Shown here: in pieces, positions 29,069-38,796 of the stretch | How the letters are laid out: the number at the start of each line of letters is the position of its first letter | How positions within the stretch are numbered: the stretch's first letter is position 1 | Source of the DNA: Pontibacter populi | Lineage (GTDB): Bacteria; Bacteroidota; Bacteroidia; Cytophagales; Hymenobacteraceae | Reading direction: 5' to 3' | DNA: 64,000 nt | NCBI RefSeq assembly: GCF_019336435.1 | Contig: NZ_JAHWXQ010000002.1 | Span: 620,001 to 684,000 of the forward strand | Notes under the pieces: model-generated | What the model was told of the DNA's origin: nothing | Databases searched by the model: none | What the model saw: the letters and a program-made list of their open reading frames with translations, nothing else | Made by a program: the position numbers and the translations under genes

Positions 29069-29410
29069 ATGTCAGAAGAAATGAAACAATGCCCGAAATG
29101 TAATTCACCTTATGGTTACGCTTCGGGTGACGATACTTACGCTTGCCCGGAATGTAGTAACGAGTGGAACCCGAGTGAAGTGGAAGAAGAAGTAGGATTA
29201 AAGGTAATAGATGCTAACGGAAACGTGCTTCAGGATGGAGATACAGTTGTTGTGATAAAGGATCTGCCTGTAAAAGGTGCTCCAAAACCGGTAAAGGCTG
29301 GTACAAAAGTAAAAAACATACGCTTAACGGACGGCGACCATAACATCGACTGCAAAATAGACGGCTTCGGCTCAATGGGCCTTAAATCAGAATTCGTAAG
29401 AAAGGCTTAA
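29069..29410 (+). CDS. yjdM: PhnA/YjdM zinc-ribbon protein
   Basis: A 113-residue protein. An N-terminal zinc ribbon (C8-x2-C11 and C26-x2-C29) is followed by the PhnA core ([41 protein letters not shown]). PhnA proteins were first named for a phosphonate operon, but their real role is unclear; they are not phosphonoacetate hydrolases. A terminator hairpin follows. Confidence 0.9.
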   Translation: MSEEMKQCPKCNSPYGYASGDDTYACPECSNEWNPSEVEEEVGLKVIDANGNVLQDGDTVVVIKDLPVKGAPKPVKAGTKVKNIRLTDGDHNIDCKIDGFGSMGLKSEFVRKA

Positions 29411-29460
29411 TAAACCTGTTACTGCTATTCTGCGGGCAATTCAATTTTTGCAGAAACCTG

Positions 29461-29495
29461 ACGCTGAACTATAACAAGTTCAGCGTTATTGTTTT
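29461..29495 (+). terminator. Terminator after yjdM
   Basis: ACGCTGAAC (29461-29469) pairs with 29478-29486 around an 8-nt loop, followed by a T-rich tract. Confidence 0.8.
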
Positions 29496-29531
29496 ACAGC
29501 AAAGTATAAGTTGTTTACGTACCTTCAGACT

Positions 29532-30254
29532 ATGGCCCACAACGAAGATACAGCACATAACCTGTTCTCAAAGTTCCAGGACTACCTGGGGCAGTTTGTG
29601 TATGGCGGTATAGATGGTTGCGTTACTACGTTTGCCGTTGTTTCGGGGGCAGTAGGTGCCAACCTCGATAGCTCTATCATTATTATACTTGGTTTTGCAA
29701 ACCTGCTTGCAGATGGCTTCTCGATGTCGGTGGGTGCTTACCTGTCAGCAAAAGCGGAGCATGACAGTTATGCCAAACACGAGCGCACCGAACATTATGA
29801 AATAGAGCATTACCCCGACATAGAAAGACAGGAAGTACGGGATGCCTACCGGGCCAAAGGTTTTGAAGGCGAGTTGCTGGAGCAGGTGGTGGACGTAATT
29901 ACAAAAGATAAACACCGCTGGGCTGACGACATGATGGCCAATGAACTGCAACTTATAAAAGACTCCAAATCTCCACTGACCATTGGCATTGTTACCTATA
30001 GTTCTTTTCTCCTCATCGGTATTATTCCGCTCTCCGTTTACCTCTGGGATTTCCTGATCGGCTTTCCGGGCAATGTTTTTCTGTGGGCCTGCATGCTCAC
30101 ATTTACAGGTTTCACCATTATTGGCTTCCTGAAAAGTTATGTAACCGGCGTTAACCCCTGGCGTGGCATAGCAGAAACAATTGTGCTTGGTGCCCTGGCA
30201 GCTGGTGTTTCATATGCCGTCGGGGATGTGCTGGAGCGCTGGATTGTAGGCTAA
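29532..30254 (+). CDS. VIT1/CCC1-family transporter
   Basis: A 240-residue membrane protein. Start at ATG 29532 is preferred over the TTG at 29511. Features of the CCC1/VIT1 family: GGIDGCVTTFAVVSGAVGA at the start, GFANLLADGFSMSVGAYLSAKAE, an acidic/His-rich cytoplasmic metal-binding stretch (about 70-130, with KHERTEHYEIEHYP) and three C-terminal helices. These proteins move Fe(II) or Mn(II) across membranes. It lies in a group of small stress-type genes. Confidence 0.88.
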   Translation: MAHNEDTAHNLFSKFQDYLGQFVYGGIDGCVTTFAVVSGAVGANLDSSIIIILGFANLLADGFSMSVGAYLSAKAEHDSYAKHERTEHYEIEHYPDIERQEVRDAYRAKGFEGELLEQVVDVITKDKHRWADDMMANELQLIKDSKSPLTIGIVTYSSFLLIGIIPLSVYLWDFLIGFPGNVFLWACMLTFTGFTIIGFLKSYVTGVNPWRGIAETIVLGALAAGVSYAVGDVLERWIVG

Positions 30255-30622
30255 CTATACGCGCGTTTTTTCACAATTAAGCATTGTATAGTTTACTCAA
30301 AGAGTTATAGTTTCAGCTTTCCATTTAGTATCACTAGCTACCTGCATTAAGAGATAGAACACTCGCCGGCTTGCATGGATTTTACAGGTTTCAGGAAGCA
30401 GCCCGTTATTTTTTTTCAATTTCTTTTCAGGCTACCTATAGTTTGGCTCAATCAGCCGGTTACACCTTTTCACTAAAATTTCCAACTTTTTAAACCTCCC
30501 ACAAAGCGCCCTTACCCGCTAAAAAAACAACTTCACTCCCCTGCTGCCGTAAAACAATTGTATAGAATAGAAAGCAATTAATCTTTGAAAAACACTATTT
30601 AACTATATCATATTATTCAAAT
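30255..30622. other. 368-bp intergenic region
   Basis: AT-rich sequence with one CTATAGTT copy (near 30436). It should hold the promoter of the stress gene at 30623, but no clean -7 box was found (AATCTTTG near 30590 is one mismatch away). No ORF or hairpin of note. Confidence 0.5.
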
Positions 30623-31132
30623 ATGAGCAAACTGAATAAAAAAAATCAAATATCTGAATTTGAAGAAAAGCTAAGGGAGAGCGCCGCTAAAGCAGATAGC
30701 CACAGCTATGAAATGGGCCCCCAGGATGAAACGCTCCATACAGATCGCGAGGAAAGAGTGATACCTGTAATTGAAGAACAGGTACATGTAAATAAGAAAG
30801 TTGTTGAATCGGGAAAGGTTCGGATATCTAAGAATGTGCACGAAGATGAGGTGCTGATTAATGTACCTATTGTGCATGAAGAAGTAGATGTACAGCGCAT
30901 TCCAATTAACCAGTATGTGGATCAGGCGCCACCTGCAGTACGTTATGAAGGCGACAAAATGATTGTCACAGTGCTGCGCGAAGAACTGGTGCTTGTAAAG
31001 CGCATAAAAGTAGTGGAAGAGTTACATATCATTAACCGCAAAATTGAAGACCATACTACCCAACCTATAAACCTGCGCCGGGAAGAAATAAATATAGAGC
31101 GGGTGCAAAACGATGAACCTGATCCCAGATAA
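30623..31132 (+). CDS. YsnF/AvaK-type stress protein (DUF2382), short form
   Basis: A 169-residue soluble protein made mostly of the DUF2382 repeat: VIPVIEEQVHVNKKVVESG, VHEEVDVQRIPINQYVD, and VEELHIINRKIEDHTTQ. The domain occurs in Bacillus YsnF and cyanobacterial AvaK and is linked to general and desiccation stress; no activity is known. The next gene, 66 nt downstream, encodes a longer protein with the same domain, so the pair probably works together and is likely a duplication of the domain. Confidence 0.85.
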   Translation: MSKLNKKNQISEFEEKLRESAAKADSHSYEMGPQDETLHTDREERVIPVIEEQVHVNKKVVESGKVRISKNVHEDEVLINVPIVHEEVDVQRIPINQYVDQAPPAVRYEGDKMIVTVLREELVLVKRIKVVEELHIINRKIEDHTTQPINLRREEINIERVQNDEPDPR

Positions 31133-31198
31133 CTATAACTGTATGAGAAACAGCTACAAAACATTTTAATCAATTTTTAACACATACAATTTAAAACT

Positions 31199-32062
31199 AT
31201 GGCACAAACAGTGATAGGAATTTTCGAGAAAGGTATAGATGCGCAAACTGCTGTGCAGAAATTGGAAAGTAACAGAATACCATCAGATCATATAGATATT
31301 TCAAACCAGAGCACAGCCGATAAAACTGCCAGCTCTACCGCAGAACGTGGTTCAGATAAAGTAAGCAGCTTTTTTGGATCGTTGTTCGGAAGCGATAAAG
31401 AAGAAACCAGAAAGTACGCCGATGTAGCCCGCAAAGGTTGGGTTGTAACCGTACATGCCGACTCTAAGCAGGAAGCAGAAGCAGCTGCCAGAACATTAGA
31501 CCAGTGTGGTGCTGTGGATGTTGATGAACGGTCAAACCAGTTCAGAAGCGGTACTAGCACAGGCACAGCTCCTACCGGCAACATAAACGAAAGAAGAGAC
31601 ATCAATACCAACCAATCTATTCCGATTGTGGAAGAAAGCATGAACGTTGGTAAACGCGAAGTAGAAACAGGTGGTGTAAGGTTGAGAAGCCGTATAGTAG
31701 AGCGCCCGGTAGAGGAACACTTACGCCTGCGTGAAGAGCACGTAAATGTGGAGCGTAACCCGGTAAACCGACCAGCTACCGAACGTGACTTCCAGAACTT
31801 TAAGGAAGGCAGCATTGAAATGAAAGAACACGCCGAAGTGCCTGTTGTGAATAAAGAAGCCCGCGTAGTAGAAGAAGTGCGGTTAAGTAAAGAACAAACC
31901 CAGCGCGATGAAACTGTGCGTGGCACTGTCCGCAAAACAGATGTGGAAGTGGATAAGATGAATCCAAGAAACAAGCAGATCAGACCTGAGGATGATCCTA
32001 ACAGAAATGATCCGAACAGAATCGATCCTGACAGAAACAATCCCTCAGGCAGAAGTTTGTAA
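31199..32062 (+). CDS. Stress protein with YflT/GsiB-like N-terminus and C-terminal DUF2382
   Basis: A 287-residue protein. The N-terminal part (about 1-105, TVIGIFEKGIDAQTAVQKLE, then a short Ser-rich and Gly linker) resembles the general-stress domain of YflT/GSP17M. The central DUF2382 (about 145-260) contains IVEESMNVGKREVETGG and LRLREEHVNVERNPVNRP. The C-terminal 30 residues are a low-complexity Asp/Asn/Pro/Arg stretch (NRNDPNRIDPDRNNP). Soluble and hydrophilic, as expected for a hydration or envelope stress protein. A terminator follows. Confidence 0.82.
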   Translation: MAQTVIGIFEKGIDAQTAVQKLESNRIPSDHIDISNQSTADKTASSTAERGSDKVSSFFGSLFGSDKEETRKYADVARKGWVVTVHADSKQEAEAAARTLDQCGAVDVDERSNQFRSGTSTGTAPTGNINERRDINTNQSIPIVEESMNVGKREVETGGVRLRSRIVERPVEEHLRLREEHVNVERNPVNRPATERDFQNFKEGSIEMKEHAEVPVVNKEARVVEEVRLSKEQTQRDETVRGTVRKTDVEVDKMNPRNKQIRPEDDPNRNDPNRIDPDRNNPSGRSL

Positions 32063-32080
32063 GGCAACTATAGTCCAACG

Positions 32081-32116
32081 AAAAAGCCCGGCTGAAGCAC
32101 CAGCCGGGCTTTTTTT
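32081..32116. terminator. Bidirectional terminator between the stress gene and the ABC substrate-binding gene
   Basis: A perfect 14-bp stem (32081-32094 with 32101-32114) carries A and T runs on its two sides, placed between two converging genes. Confidence 0.9.
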
Positions 32117-32134
32117 ATGATCGGTAAATTGAAA

Positions 32135-33811
32135 CTATAGTTTGCGCACCCGCTCCAGTTTCAGCAAGTTCATAGGGTTGGGCTCCAGGCCTTGTATGTT
32201 GTTCTGGGTCAGGCGCAGTACTTCGTCGTAGTATAACACAATAACCGGGCATTCTTCCACCACTATCCTATCCATGGCCTGGTAAAGTTCCCAGCGCTTT
32301 TTCACGTCACGCTCCAGCTTGGCCTGCTCGTATAGTCTGTCGAATTCCTTGTTCACGAAGTGAGTTTTGTTGGGCCCCGCCGGTGAGAAATTCTTACTAT
32401 AAAACAGCGCCAGGTAGTTCTCCGCATCCGGGTAATCGCCAAGCCATGATTTCATAAAGAACGGCGCGCGGCCATTATCCACGGTTTCCTGGTGCGCAGG
32501 TCCCTGGTTGATATCGATCTCTACCTGCACGCCCACCTCTGCCCATTTTTTCTGCATGTACTCTGCCAGTTCCTTATGTTCGGCTACGGTGCTCAGGCGC
32601 ATTTTCAGGGGTTTCTGGTAACTATAGCCGGCAGCAGTCAGCAATTCTCTGGCTTTCTTAGGGTTGTAACTATAGCCTGGCACTTTCTCCTGGCTAAAAG
32701 ATGGCAACGAGGGCGGCACTATTCCTGAATGGCCAGGTATACCAATGTTATTCCTAAAATAGGCGATCATTTCCTTTTTATTGATAGCGTAGTTCAGCGC
32801 CTGTCGCACGCGTTTGTCCTGCACAGCCGGGTTCGGGTCTTTCAGGTTCTTAGGGTCCAGCTGAAAGCCAATATATTCTGTATTCAGGTAAGGTTCTTTG
32901 CGTACGGTAAACTTGCCTTTAAAATCGTCCTGCACCGTTCCGTCATTGTTCAGTATCAAATCTCTCGACCCTTCTCTAACACCAGATAAAAAGTCCAGTT
33001 TGCCCTGCATAAAGGTCAGGAACTCAGATTTACGGTCGGTAATGAAAGAGATCTGAACGGCATCCAAATAAGGTAATTGCACTCCTATTTCATCTTTCTT
33101 CCAGTATTTCGGGTTTTTGTGCATGATAATGGCATTGCCTTCGTCCCACTGCTTAAACACGAAAGGGCCCGTACCTACCGGATTTGCCCGGAAATCTTTG
33201 CCATACTTTGCTACAGCCTCCTGCGGAACTATAAATGCATAAGGCATCGTCAGAATTTCCAGGAAAGCGATGAATGGCTCGTTCAGGTAGATCTTAAAAG
33301 TAGAATCGTTTACTGCCAGGAAAGCAGTGTCAGAAATTGCACCGTTTTTATCCGTTAAAACTTTGTCATTGAAAATCCAGGCGCCGGTGCTGGCTGTAGC
33401 GGGATCAATGATACGCTTGAAACTATAGGCTACGTCCTGCGCAGTCACTTTGCGGCCTTTTCCACCTTTAAAAACTTCATGGTCGTGGAAGTAAACATCA
33501 TCCCGAAGCACGAAACTATAAGTTCTGCCATCTTCCGATACTTCCCAGCTTTTAGCGATGCTGGGACCTATTTTAAGTTCCTGGTCCAGTTCCACCAGGC
33601 CGTTGTATAGTTGCGTGGTAGCCCAGATATTGGCCTGGTTACGGGCAAAAGCCGGGTCCAGCGACGATAAAGCTTCGGGCTGGTTATACCTGAAAACAGT
33701 TTTATTCGTTCCATTTTTTCCGGCTTCAGTGCAAGACTGGCACAGGAGCAAAACGGTGGATAACAGGGCAAAAACGGTGGATAAAAAAACGTGGCGGGTT
33801 CTGATTTGCAT
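32135..33811 (-). CDS. Peptide/solute-binding lipoprotein, SBP family 5 (DppA/OppA-like)
   Basis: A 558-residue lipoprotein with signal ending in CQSC. SBP_bac_5 features: SSLDPAFARNQANIWATTQLYNGL near the start, then KSWEVSEDGRTYSFVLRDDVYFHD, GTGPFVFKQW, VRQALNYAINKKEMIAYF and a C-terminal RLYEQAKLERDVKKR region. It should bind oligopeptides or similar solutes in the periplasm and feed an ABC permease; no permease genes are beside it, so its partners are elsewhere or it serves another task. Divergent from the hydrolase-par operon. Confidence 0.9.
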   Translation of the reverse strand: MQIRTRHVFLSTVFALLSTVLLLCQSCTEAGKNGTNKTVFRYNQPEALSSLDPAFARNQANIWATTQLYNGLVELDQELKIGPSIAKSWEVSEDGRTYSFVLRDDVYFHDHEVFKGGKGRKVTAQDVAYSFKRIIDPATASTGAWIFNDKVLTDKNGAISDTAFLAVNDSTFKIYLNEPFIAFLEILTMPYAFIVPQEAVAKYGKDFRANPVGTGPFVFKQWDEGNAIIMHKNPKYWKKDEIGVQLPYLDAVQISFITDRKSEFLTFMQGKLDFLSGVREGSRDLILNNDGTVQDDFKGKFTVRKEPYLNTEYIGFQLDPKNLKDPNPAVQDKRVRQALNYAINKKEMIAYFRNNIGIPGHSGIVPPSLPSFSQEKVPGYSYNPKKARELLTAAGYSYQKPLKMRLSTVAEHKELAEYMQKKWAEVGVQVEIDINQGPAHQETVDNGRAPFFMKSWLGDYPDAENYLALFYSKNFSPAGPNKTHFVNKEFDRLYEQAKLERDVKKRWELYQAMDRIVVEECPVIVLYYDEVLRLTQNNIQGLEPNPMNLLKLERVRKL

Positions 33812-33834
33812 CCGGTAAAGTGGTCAAAAAAATG

Positions 33835-33842
33835 TATCTTTG
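33835..33842 (+). promoter_or_regulatory. -7 box for the hydrolase-parAB-dapB-lepB operon
   Basis: TATCTTTG, a perfect TAnnTTTG match, lies 51 nt before the ATG of the first gene. Confidence 0.6.
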
Positions 33843-33892
33843 TGCAAGATAAAAATAACTAACGTAGATAAGTAAGCACTAATCAGTAAATC

Positions 33893-34573
33893 ATGGAAAT
33901 AACATACTACGGACAGTCTTGCTTTTTAATTAAGATCGGTAAGCACAGCGTTTTGTTCGACCCGTTCATTTCGCCCAACGAACTGGCGAAGGATATTGAT
34001 GTAGACAGCATTAAAGCAGATTATATTCTGCTGTCGCATGGCCACCAGGACCACGTGCACGATGCTGAGCGAATTGCCAAAAACAACGGTTCTACTATAG
34101 TTTCTACTTTCGAGATTGCTGGCTGGTACGGCGAGAAAGGAATTGAGAAAACGCACCCGATGAACATTGGCGGAAAAGTTACACTGCCATTTGGAACGGT
34201 GAAAATGGTAACTGCCGTGCATTCGAGCTCATTGCCGGATGGCACCTATGCTGGTGTAGCATCTGGTTTTGTGGTGGAGACAGAAGATAAAGCCTTCTAT
34301 TTTGCCGGCGATACCGCTTTAACTTATGACATGAAGCTGATTCCGGAGCAGTTCGACCTTGATTTTGCATTGCTGCCGATCGGTGATAACTTTACAATGG
34401 ACATACACAATGCGCTTATTGCGGCTGATTTCATTCAGGTTGATAAGTTCATCGGCATGCATTACGACACGTTTCCATACATTGCCATAGACCACGAAGA
34501 AGTGAAGGAAGTAGCGCAGATGGCAGGTAAAGAGTTAATTCTGATGGAGATAGGTCAAACTATAAACCTATAA
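33893..34573 (+). CDS. UPF0173 metal-dependent hydrolase (metallo-beta-lactamase fold)
   Basis: A 226-residue protein. The metal motif [10 protein letters not shown] (HxHxDH) at about 49-58 and later conserved positions ([19 protein letters not shown]) define the UPF0173/YtkL group. The reaction is unknown. First gene of a six-gene operon; parA begins 8 nt after its stop codon. Confidence 0.9.
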   Translation: MEITYYGQSCFLIKIGKHSVLFDPFISPNELAKDIDVDSIKADYILLSHGHQDHVHDAERIAKNNGSTIVSTFEIAGWYGEKGIEKTHPMNIGGKVTLPFGTVKMVTAVHSSSLPDGTYAGVASGFVVETEDKAFYFAGDTALTYDMKLIPEQFDLDFALLPIGDNFTMDIHNALIAADFIQVDKFIGMHYDTFPYIAIDHEEVKEVAQMAGKELILMEIGQTINL

Positions 34574-34580
34574 GTATAAC

Positions 34581-35363
34581 ATGGGAAAAATAATAGCGGT
34601 TGCCAATCAAAAAGGAGGCGTAGGTAAAACTACCACAGCCATAAACCTGGCGGCAAGCCTGGCAGCCTTAGAATACAGAACCCTGCTGGTAGATGCAGAT
34701 CCACAGGCCAATGCCACGTCAGGCCTTGGCTTCGATCCGGCCAGCATCACTTCCAGTATTTACGAATGCATGGTAGAAGATCTGAATCCGGAAGATATTA
34801 TTCTGGCTTCTCCTAACATCGAATTCCTGGACCTCATCCCATCGCACATCGACCTGGTTGGTGCTGAAGTGGAGATGATCAACTTAGATAACCGCGAAGA
34901 GAAAATGCGTGAGGCACTGAAGCCACTGCGCGAGAAGTACGATTTCATTATCATTGACTGCTCTCCTTCGCTGGGTCTGATTACGGTTAACTCGCTTACC
35001 GCTGCCGATTCGGTAGTAATTCCGGTGCAATGCGAGTACTTCGCTTTGGAAGGTCTGGGCAAGTTGCTGAACACAATCAAGATCATTCAGTCGCGCCTGA
35101 ACACAGAATTGGCTATAGAAGGTATCCTTTTAACCATGTACGATGTGCGCCTGCGCCTGAGCAACCAGGTGGTGGAAGAAGTGAAAACACACTTCCAGCA
35201 AATGGTTTTTGATACGATCATTCCAAGAAATGTGAAGTTGAGTGAGTCGCCAAGCTTTGGTTTACCGGCCATTTTGCACGATGCCGAAAGTAAAGGAGCA
35301 CTGAGCTACCTTAACCTGGCCCGTGAAATTGCCGAGAAAAACAGTGTGGCGCTGGAGAAATAA
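34581..35363 (+). CDS. parA: Chromosome partitioning ATPase ParA/Soj
   Basis: A 260-residue deviant Walker ATPase. KGGVGKTTT at 11-19 is the deviant Walker A, and DADPQANAT and [13 protein letters not shown] complete the site. With ParB it moves replicated origins apart. No parS-like 16-mer (TGTTTCACGTGAAACA type) was recognised in the window, so the sites must lie outside or have diverged. Confidence 0.95.
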   Translation: MGKIIAVANQKGGVGKTTTAINLAASLAALEYRTLLVDADPQANATSGLGFDPASITSSIYECMVEDLNPEDIILASPNIEFLDLIPSHIDLVGAEVEMINLDNREEKMREALKPLREKYDFIIIDCSPSLGLITVNSLTAADSVVIPVQCEYFALEGLGKLLNTIKIIQSRLNTELAIEGILLTMYDVRLRLSNQVVEEVKTHFQQMVFDTIIPRNVKLSESPSFGLPAILHDAESKGALSYLNLAREIAEKNSVALEK

Positions 35364-35375
35364 CCCTACCCTTAC

Positions 35376-36290
35376 ATGTCTGATAACAACAATAAAACAC
35401 CTAAACGCACAGGAGGCCTCGGCAGAGGTCTTGGCTCTCTTCTGGAGGGTAACAAGTACACAGGTAAAATTGATTCGAACACCATTAATGAAGTCAATAC
35501 TATCGCAGATATAGCCATAGACCAGATCCAGACGAACCCCTACCAGCCGCGTACCCACTTTGATCAGGGCGCACTGGAAGAATTGGCGGAGTCTATCAGA
35601 ATACAGGGCATCATTCAGCCTATTACCGTTCGCCAGCTCGACCAGAAAAGCTACCAGCTGATCTCGGGTGAGCGCCGTTACCAGGCAGCTAAAATGGCCG
35701 GACTCACAACTATACCAGCTTATATTCGCAAGGCTGACGACCAGCAGATGCTGGAAATGGCCCTGATCGAGAACATTCAGCGCGAAAACCTGAACGCGAT
35801 CGAGATAGCTCTCTCCTACCAGCGTTTACTTTCGGAGTGTAGCCTGAAGCAGGAAGAACTGGGCGACCGTGTGGGTAAAAAGCGTACCACCGTAACCAAC
35901 TACCTGCGCCTGCTTAAATTGCCACCGGATATCCAGATCGCCCTGCGCGATAACGTGATCTCTATGGGCCATGCGCGCGCGCTCATCAATATCGATACCA
36001 TTGAAAACCAGCTGGAAGTTTTCAAGAAAGTTGTGAATGAAGAATTATCAGTGCGTAAAGTAGAGGAACTGGTTCGTAACCTGCAGAATGCTACCAAAAA
36101 GCCTGATCCGCAACACAAACTCCAGTTTAACAAGTACGAAGAAGAGATCAGGTCTGTGGAAACACGCTTATCTTCTCAGTTTGGTACTAAAATACAGGTG
36201 AAGGCAAATAACGACGGTAAAGGCGAGATCAAGATCCCCTTTGTATCTGTAGATGAGCTGAACCGTATCTTAGAATTACTTAACTATTAA
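35376..36290 (+). CDS. parB: Chromosome partitioning protein ParB
   Basis: A 304-residue CTPase/DNA-binding protein. N-terminal ParB/Srx nuclease-like fold with NPYQPRTHFD and the CTP-binding GERRYQAAKMAG; a helix-turn-helix region (KQEELGDRVGKKRTTVTNYLRLLKLP); a C-terminal dimerisation part. It lies 12 nt after parA. Confidence 0.95.
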   Translation: MSDNNNKTPKRTGGLGRGLGSLLEGNKYTGKIDSNTINEVNTIADIAIDQIQTNPYQPRTHFDQGALEELAESIRIQGIIQPITVRQLDQKSYQLISGERRYQAAKMAGLTTIPAYIRKADDQQMLEMALIENIQRENLNAIEIALSYQRLLSECSLKQEELGDRVGKKRTTVTNYLRLLKLPPDIQIALRDNVISMGHARALINIDTIENQLEVFKKVVNEELSVRKVEELVRNLQNATKKPDPQHKLQFNKYEEEIRSVETRLSSQFGTKIQVKANNDGKGEIKIPFVSVDELNRILELLNY

Positions 36291-36299
36291 CAAACTATA

Positions 36300-36935
36300 A
36301 TGAGGCTAACCGTTAGCATTGCTTTATTCTTGTTGAGTATAGGTGCTTTTGTTGCTCCTGCCCGCGCGCAGGTCATAACGGCTGGCCCCGATTCGGTTAT
36401 AGTTTCCGTTCCGGATACCGCAACCGAAGACGATAACAGTTTTTTCCTGACTAAATGGGACAGGCCGGCAAAAGCTGCTTTATTTTCTGCTATAGTTCCG
36501 GGTTTAGGGCAGGCTTATAACAAAGCGTACTGGAAAGTACCAATAGTATATGCCACTGGCGGAGTATTAGCTTACTTCTGGATCACTAATCATAATAATT
36601 ATAAAGATTTTGAAGAGGCCTTAAATATACGTATAAACGGTGGTGTAGATAAGTATGCAAACAGTAACAACTATGGTATAGACAGGCCAGACAAAGGAAT
36701 TCCTTATCTAAAATATGCCCGAGACTACTATCGTCGTAATCGCGACTTAACTATTCTGTTATCAATTGGAGCTTATGGCTTGCAGATTGCTGAGGCCTAT
36801 GTGCACGCCCACATGAAAGAATTCGATATAAGCGATAACCTTGCTTTAAGAGTGCAACCAGATATAATGCGCGTACCTACTCAACTGGCCTATACACCAG
36901 GCTTAAGCTTAACGCTTTACACTAAATCAAAATGA
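36300..36935 (+). CDS. DUF5683 exported protein
   Basis: A 211-residue protein with signal peptide (1 to about 23, ending in ARAQ). Core KWDRPAKAALFSAIVPGLGQAYNKAYWKVP is the DUF5683 signature; two or three hydrophobic segments (YATGGVLAYFWI, LLSIGAYGLQIAE) suggest an envelope location. Function unknown, but it is constantly found between parB and dapB in Bacteroidota, so a role in envelope or division is an inference from context. Its end overlaps dapB by 4 nt. Confidence 0.82.
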   Translation: MRLTVSIALFLLSIGAFVAPARAQVITAGPDSVIVSVPDTATEDDNSFFLTKWDRPAKAALFSAIVPGLGQAYNKAYWKVPIVYATGGVLAYFWITNHNNYKDFEEALNIRINGGVDKYANSNNYGIDRPDKGIPYLKYARDYYRRNRDLTILLSIGAYGLQIAEAYVHAHMKEFDISDNLALRVQPDIMRVPTQLAYTPGLSLTLYTKSK

Positions 36936-37645
36936 GAATACTGTTGATCGGCTACGGCAAAATGGGCAAAACCATTGAGCAGATGGCCTTGGCAAAAGGA
37001 CACCAGATTGCCGGAACTATAGACCATACCAACACAGAAACACTTAGCAACTATACAGCAGCTAATGTTGATGTGGCCATAGAATTTACACACCCTGAGG
37101 CTGCGTTTGGAAACATCACGTATTGCCTGCAAAATAATATTCCGGTTGTAGTTGGTTCTACAGGCTGGCTCGATAAGCTGGAAGATGCCAAGCAGTTATG
37201 TGCTGATACCAATGGTGCCTTCTTTTATGCTTCTAACTTTAGCGTAGGCGTTAATTTGTTTTTCCACTTTAACGAGTATATTGCAGCTAAAATGCAGGCT
37301 TACAAGGAGTACAGTGTAGGCATACGTGAGATTCATCACCTGCAGAAAGTGGATAAGCCAAGCGGTACCGGTATAACAACCGCCGAAGGTATATTGCCTC
37401 ACTTCCCTGCCCTGAGCGGCTGGGTAGCTGACCAGGAAACAGAAGGCAAACTGAACATTATTTCAGAACGCGAACCGGATGTAGTTGGCACCCATATTGT
37501 TACCTATAGTTCTGACGTTGATAAAATTGAGCTTTCACATGTGGCACATAGCCGCACCGGTTTTGCCGAAGGCGCCTTGATGGCAGCCGAATGGCTGAAG
37601 GACAAGAAAGGCGTTTACGGCATGAAAGACATGCTGAATCTGTAA
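36932..37645 (+). CDS. dapB: 4-hydroxy-tetrahydrodipicolinate reductase
   Basis: A 237-residue enzyme of lysine and meso-diaminopimelate synthesis. It reduces HTPA with NAD(P)H. The N-terminal Rossmann motif (LLIGYGKMGKTIE) and the conserved HHLQKVDKPSGTG (DAP active-site loop) are present. The length is short, as usual for the Bacteroidota form. Overlaps DUF5683 by 4 nt (ATGA). Confidence 0.95.
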   Translation: MRILLIGYGKMGKTIEQMALAKGHQIAGTIDHTNTETLSNYTAANVDVAIEFTHPEAAFGNITYCLQNNIPVVVGSTGWLDKLEDAKQLCADTNGAFFYASNFSVGVNLFFHFNEYIAAKMQAYKEYSVGIREIHHLQKVDKPSGTGITTAEGILPHFPALSGWVADQETEGKLNIISEREPDVVGTHIVTYSSDVDKIELSHVAHSRTGFAEGALMAAEWLKDKKGVYGMKDMLNL

Positions 37646-37664
37646 AAATCATAGCGAACCCTGC

Positions 37665-38771
37665 ATGAAAGTTAAGTTCTGGGAGAAAAAGCCAGTTACC
37701 AAAGAGCCTAAAAAGAAAAAGAGCTTTGCCCGCGAATGGGGCGATGCTATCCTGTTTGCTGTGGTGGCAGCCAGTTTAATTCGTTGGGCTACGTTTGAGG
37801 CGTACACCATTCCTACTCCATCCATGGAAAAGTCGCTGTTAGTTGGTGATTTCCTGTTTGTGAGCAAGCTGCACTATGGTCCGCGCACGCCTATTACACC
37901 ATTGCAGATACCGTTAACCCACCAAACTATCTGGGGCACTAACATTCCATCTTATTCTGATGCCATTCAGCTACCATCGTACAGGTTGCCTGGTTTTTCG
38001 GAAGTAAAGCGTGGCGATGTTGTCGTTTTTAATTACCCGCCTGAGGATCAGCACCCGGCCGATTTGCGCACGAACTATATAAAACGTTGTGTAGCGGTGG
38101 CCGGAGACTCTATCGAAGTGCGTGACATGCAGGTATATGTAAACGGTACACCCTCTGCTAATCCTGAAAAACTGCAGTACAGTTACTTTATGGCTACATC
38201 CAAGATCCTGAACGAAGAATTTTTCCTGGATCATGATATGGACCTGACTAGTGTGTATGCGTGGGAAGGTGGCTTTAGGTTTAATGCTACCCCGGAGAAG
38301 GCAGCTGAGCTCGCTAAGTTGGAGTTTGTTGATGGCATAACGCTTTTGAAAGAAAGTCCAGGTGTGCAGCAACCGGATATTTTCCCGCATGTGCCTAGTA
38401 ACTATAAGTGGAACCAGGACTTTTTCGGACCGCTGTATGTACCAAAAGAAGGTGCTACGGTAGCCATAACACCAGCAACGCTTCCGCTTTACGAACGCGT
38501 GATACTGGAGTATGAGCACAACGATAATGCCGAGGTACGCGACGGCAAGCTATACCTGGATGGCAAAGAAGCTAACCAGTATACCTTTAAGCAGAACTAT
38601 TACTTTATGATGGGTGATAACCGCCATAACTCCATGGACTCACGCTACTGGGGTTTCGTACCGGCTGATCACATTGTAGGTAAAGCAGTTATGATCTGGA
38701 TGTCGACAGACCCTTATGGCAAATTCCTGAATAAGATTCGCTGGAACCGCATTTTCAATATCATCGAATAA
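37665..38771 (+). CDS. lepB: Signal peptidase I
   Basis: A 368-residue membrane protease. The N-terminal helix (about 28-42) is followed by the catalytic Ser S53 in PTPSMEKSL and the general base K140 in YIKRCVAVAGDS; the MGDNRHNSMDSRYWGFVP box is close to the C-terminus. The roughly 150-residue insert between the catalytic boxes is longer than in E. coli and typical of the phylum. It cleaves signal peptides of exported proteins. Last gene of the operon, ended by a clear terminator. Confidence 0.94.
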   Translation: MKVKFWEKKPVTKEPKKKKSFAREWGDAILFAVVAASLIRWATFEAYTIPTPSMEKSLLVGDFLFVSKLHYGPRTPITPLQIPLTHQTIWGTNIPSYSDAIQLPSYRLPGFSEVKRGDVVVFNYPPEDQHPADLRTNYIKRCVAVAGDSIEVRDMQVYVNGTPSANPEKLQYSYFMATSKILNEEFFLDHDMDLTSVYAWEGGFRFNATPEKAAELAKLEFVDGITLLKESPGVQQPDIFPHVPSNYKWNQDFFGPLYVPKEGATVAITPATLPLYERVILEYEHNDNAEVRDGKLYLDGKEANQYTFKQNYYFMMGDNRHNSMDSRYWGFVPADHIVGKAVMIWMSTDPYGKFLNKIRWNRIFNIIE

Positions 38772-38796
38772 ACTATAACTATAGTTCATATTACTC

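Noticed and set aside
31288..32067. Long antisense frame (259 codons) opposite the stress protein gene
   Set aside because: It is a Ser-rich shadow frame with no domain, opposite a well-supported DUF2382 gene.
34050..34062. CACGTG-containing spot (and others near 4273 and 21230) as parS
   Set aside because: The flanks do not match the 16-bp parS palindrome, and they lie in genes.
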